A stretch of 15,012 nucleotides of DNA, from assembly GCA_934670025.1 (NCBI GenBank), contig CAKUOS010000050.1:1-15012 (forward strand), read 5' to 3'. The DNA is from an uncultured Oscillospiraceae bacterium (GTDB lineage Bacteria > Bacillota > Clostridia > Oscillospirales > Oscillospiraceae). Made by a program: the position numbers and the translations under genes. The notes beneath the pieces are model-generated. The model had not been told where the DNA came from. It saw nothing but the letters and a program-made list of their open reading frames with translations, and did not search any database. Shown in pieces: positions 14,947 to 15,012 of this stretch. Within the stretch, counting starts at the first letter, position 1, and each line of letters starts with the position of its first letter.

Positions 14947-15012
14947 ATGGCAGCAACGATCAAGGATGTGGCGCGGCTGGCGGGCGTTTCGCCGTCGACG
15001 GTTTCGCGCGTG
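14947..15012 (+). CDS. LacI-family transcriptional regulator, N-terminal part only
   Basis: The 22 visible codons encode MAAT and then IKDVARLAGVSPSTVSRV, the classic LacI/GalR helix-turn-helix. The gene runs off the window, so the ligand domain and effector (usually a sugar) cannot be judged. GGAGG lies 6 bases before the ATG at 14947. Operators directly upstream suggest that it represses itself. It is separated from the catabolic locus by two terminators and probably belongs to the next locus. Confidence 0.93.
   Translation, partial: MAATIKDVARLAGVSPSTVSRV

Overview
The window looks like part of a chromosome from an anaerobic gut-type Firmicute. Oscillospirales or a related clostridial lineage is my inference. 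It rests on strong AGGAGG-type ribosome sites, a fairly GC-rich codon style, a PucR regulator, large opp/dpp-type operons and a decayed large serine recombinase. No rRNA, tRNA or CRISPR array is visible.

Left edge (1-733): a scar of a mobile element. It has a strong hairpin with a GCAA tetraloop that resembles a transfer-origin stem, and a broken fragment of a large serine recombinase (zinc ribbon and following segment, one stop codon and one frameshift). No intact gene is seen.

Core (734-14098): one catabolic locus of 13 genes. A PucR-family regulator (minus strand) is divergent from a three-gene plus-strand operon: DUF917/S-methyl-thiohydantoin-desulfurase-like protein, M20 PepT-like metallopeptidase and DUF1847 protein. 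A perfect 32-nt palindromic terminator ends this operon. A nine-gene minus-strand operon converges on it. Read from its promoter near 14165, its order is: second DUF917 protein, nitroreductase-like flavoprotein, small DUF6092-like protein, two ABC permeases, two ABC ATPases, a substrate-binding lipoprotein and an Asp/Glu/hydantoin-type racemase.

The gene content suggests uptake of a peptide-like or hydantoin-like compound by the five-component ABC importer, followed by cytoplasmic breakdown. The likely steps are racemisation, action of the paired DUF917 enzymes, hydrolysis by the M20 enzyme and a flavin redox step, with PucR sensing an intermediate. No hydantoinase, oxoprolinase or ergothionase is present, so the substrate is unknown and the pathway may be undescribed.

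Right edge (14099-15012): about 850 bases without a confident gene. They hold the promoter of the nine-gene operon, two plus-strand terminators with no obvious parent gene, and the control region and first 22 codons of a LacI-family regulator. Two oppositely oriented copies of the same operator motif flank its promoter and leader.
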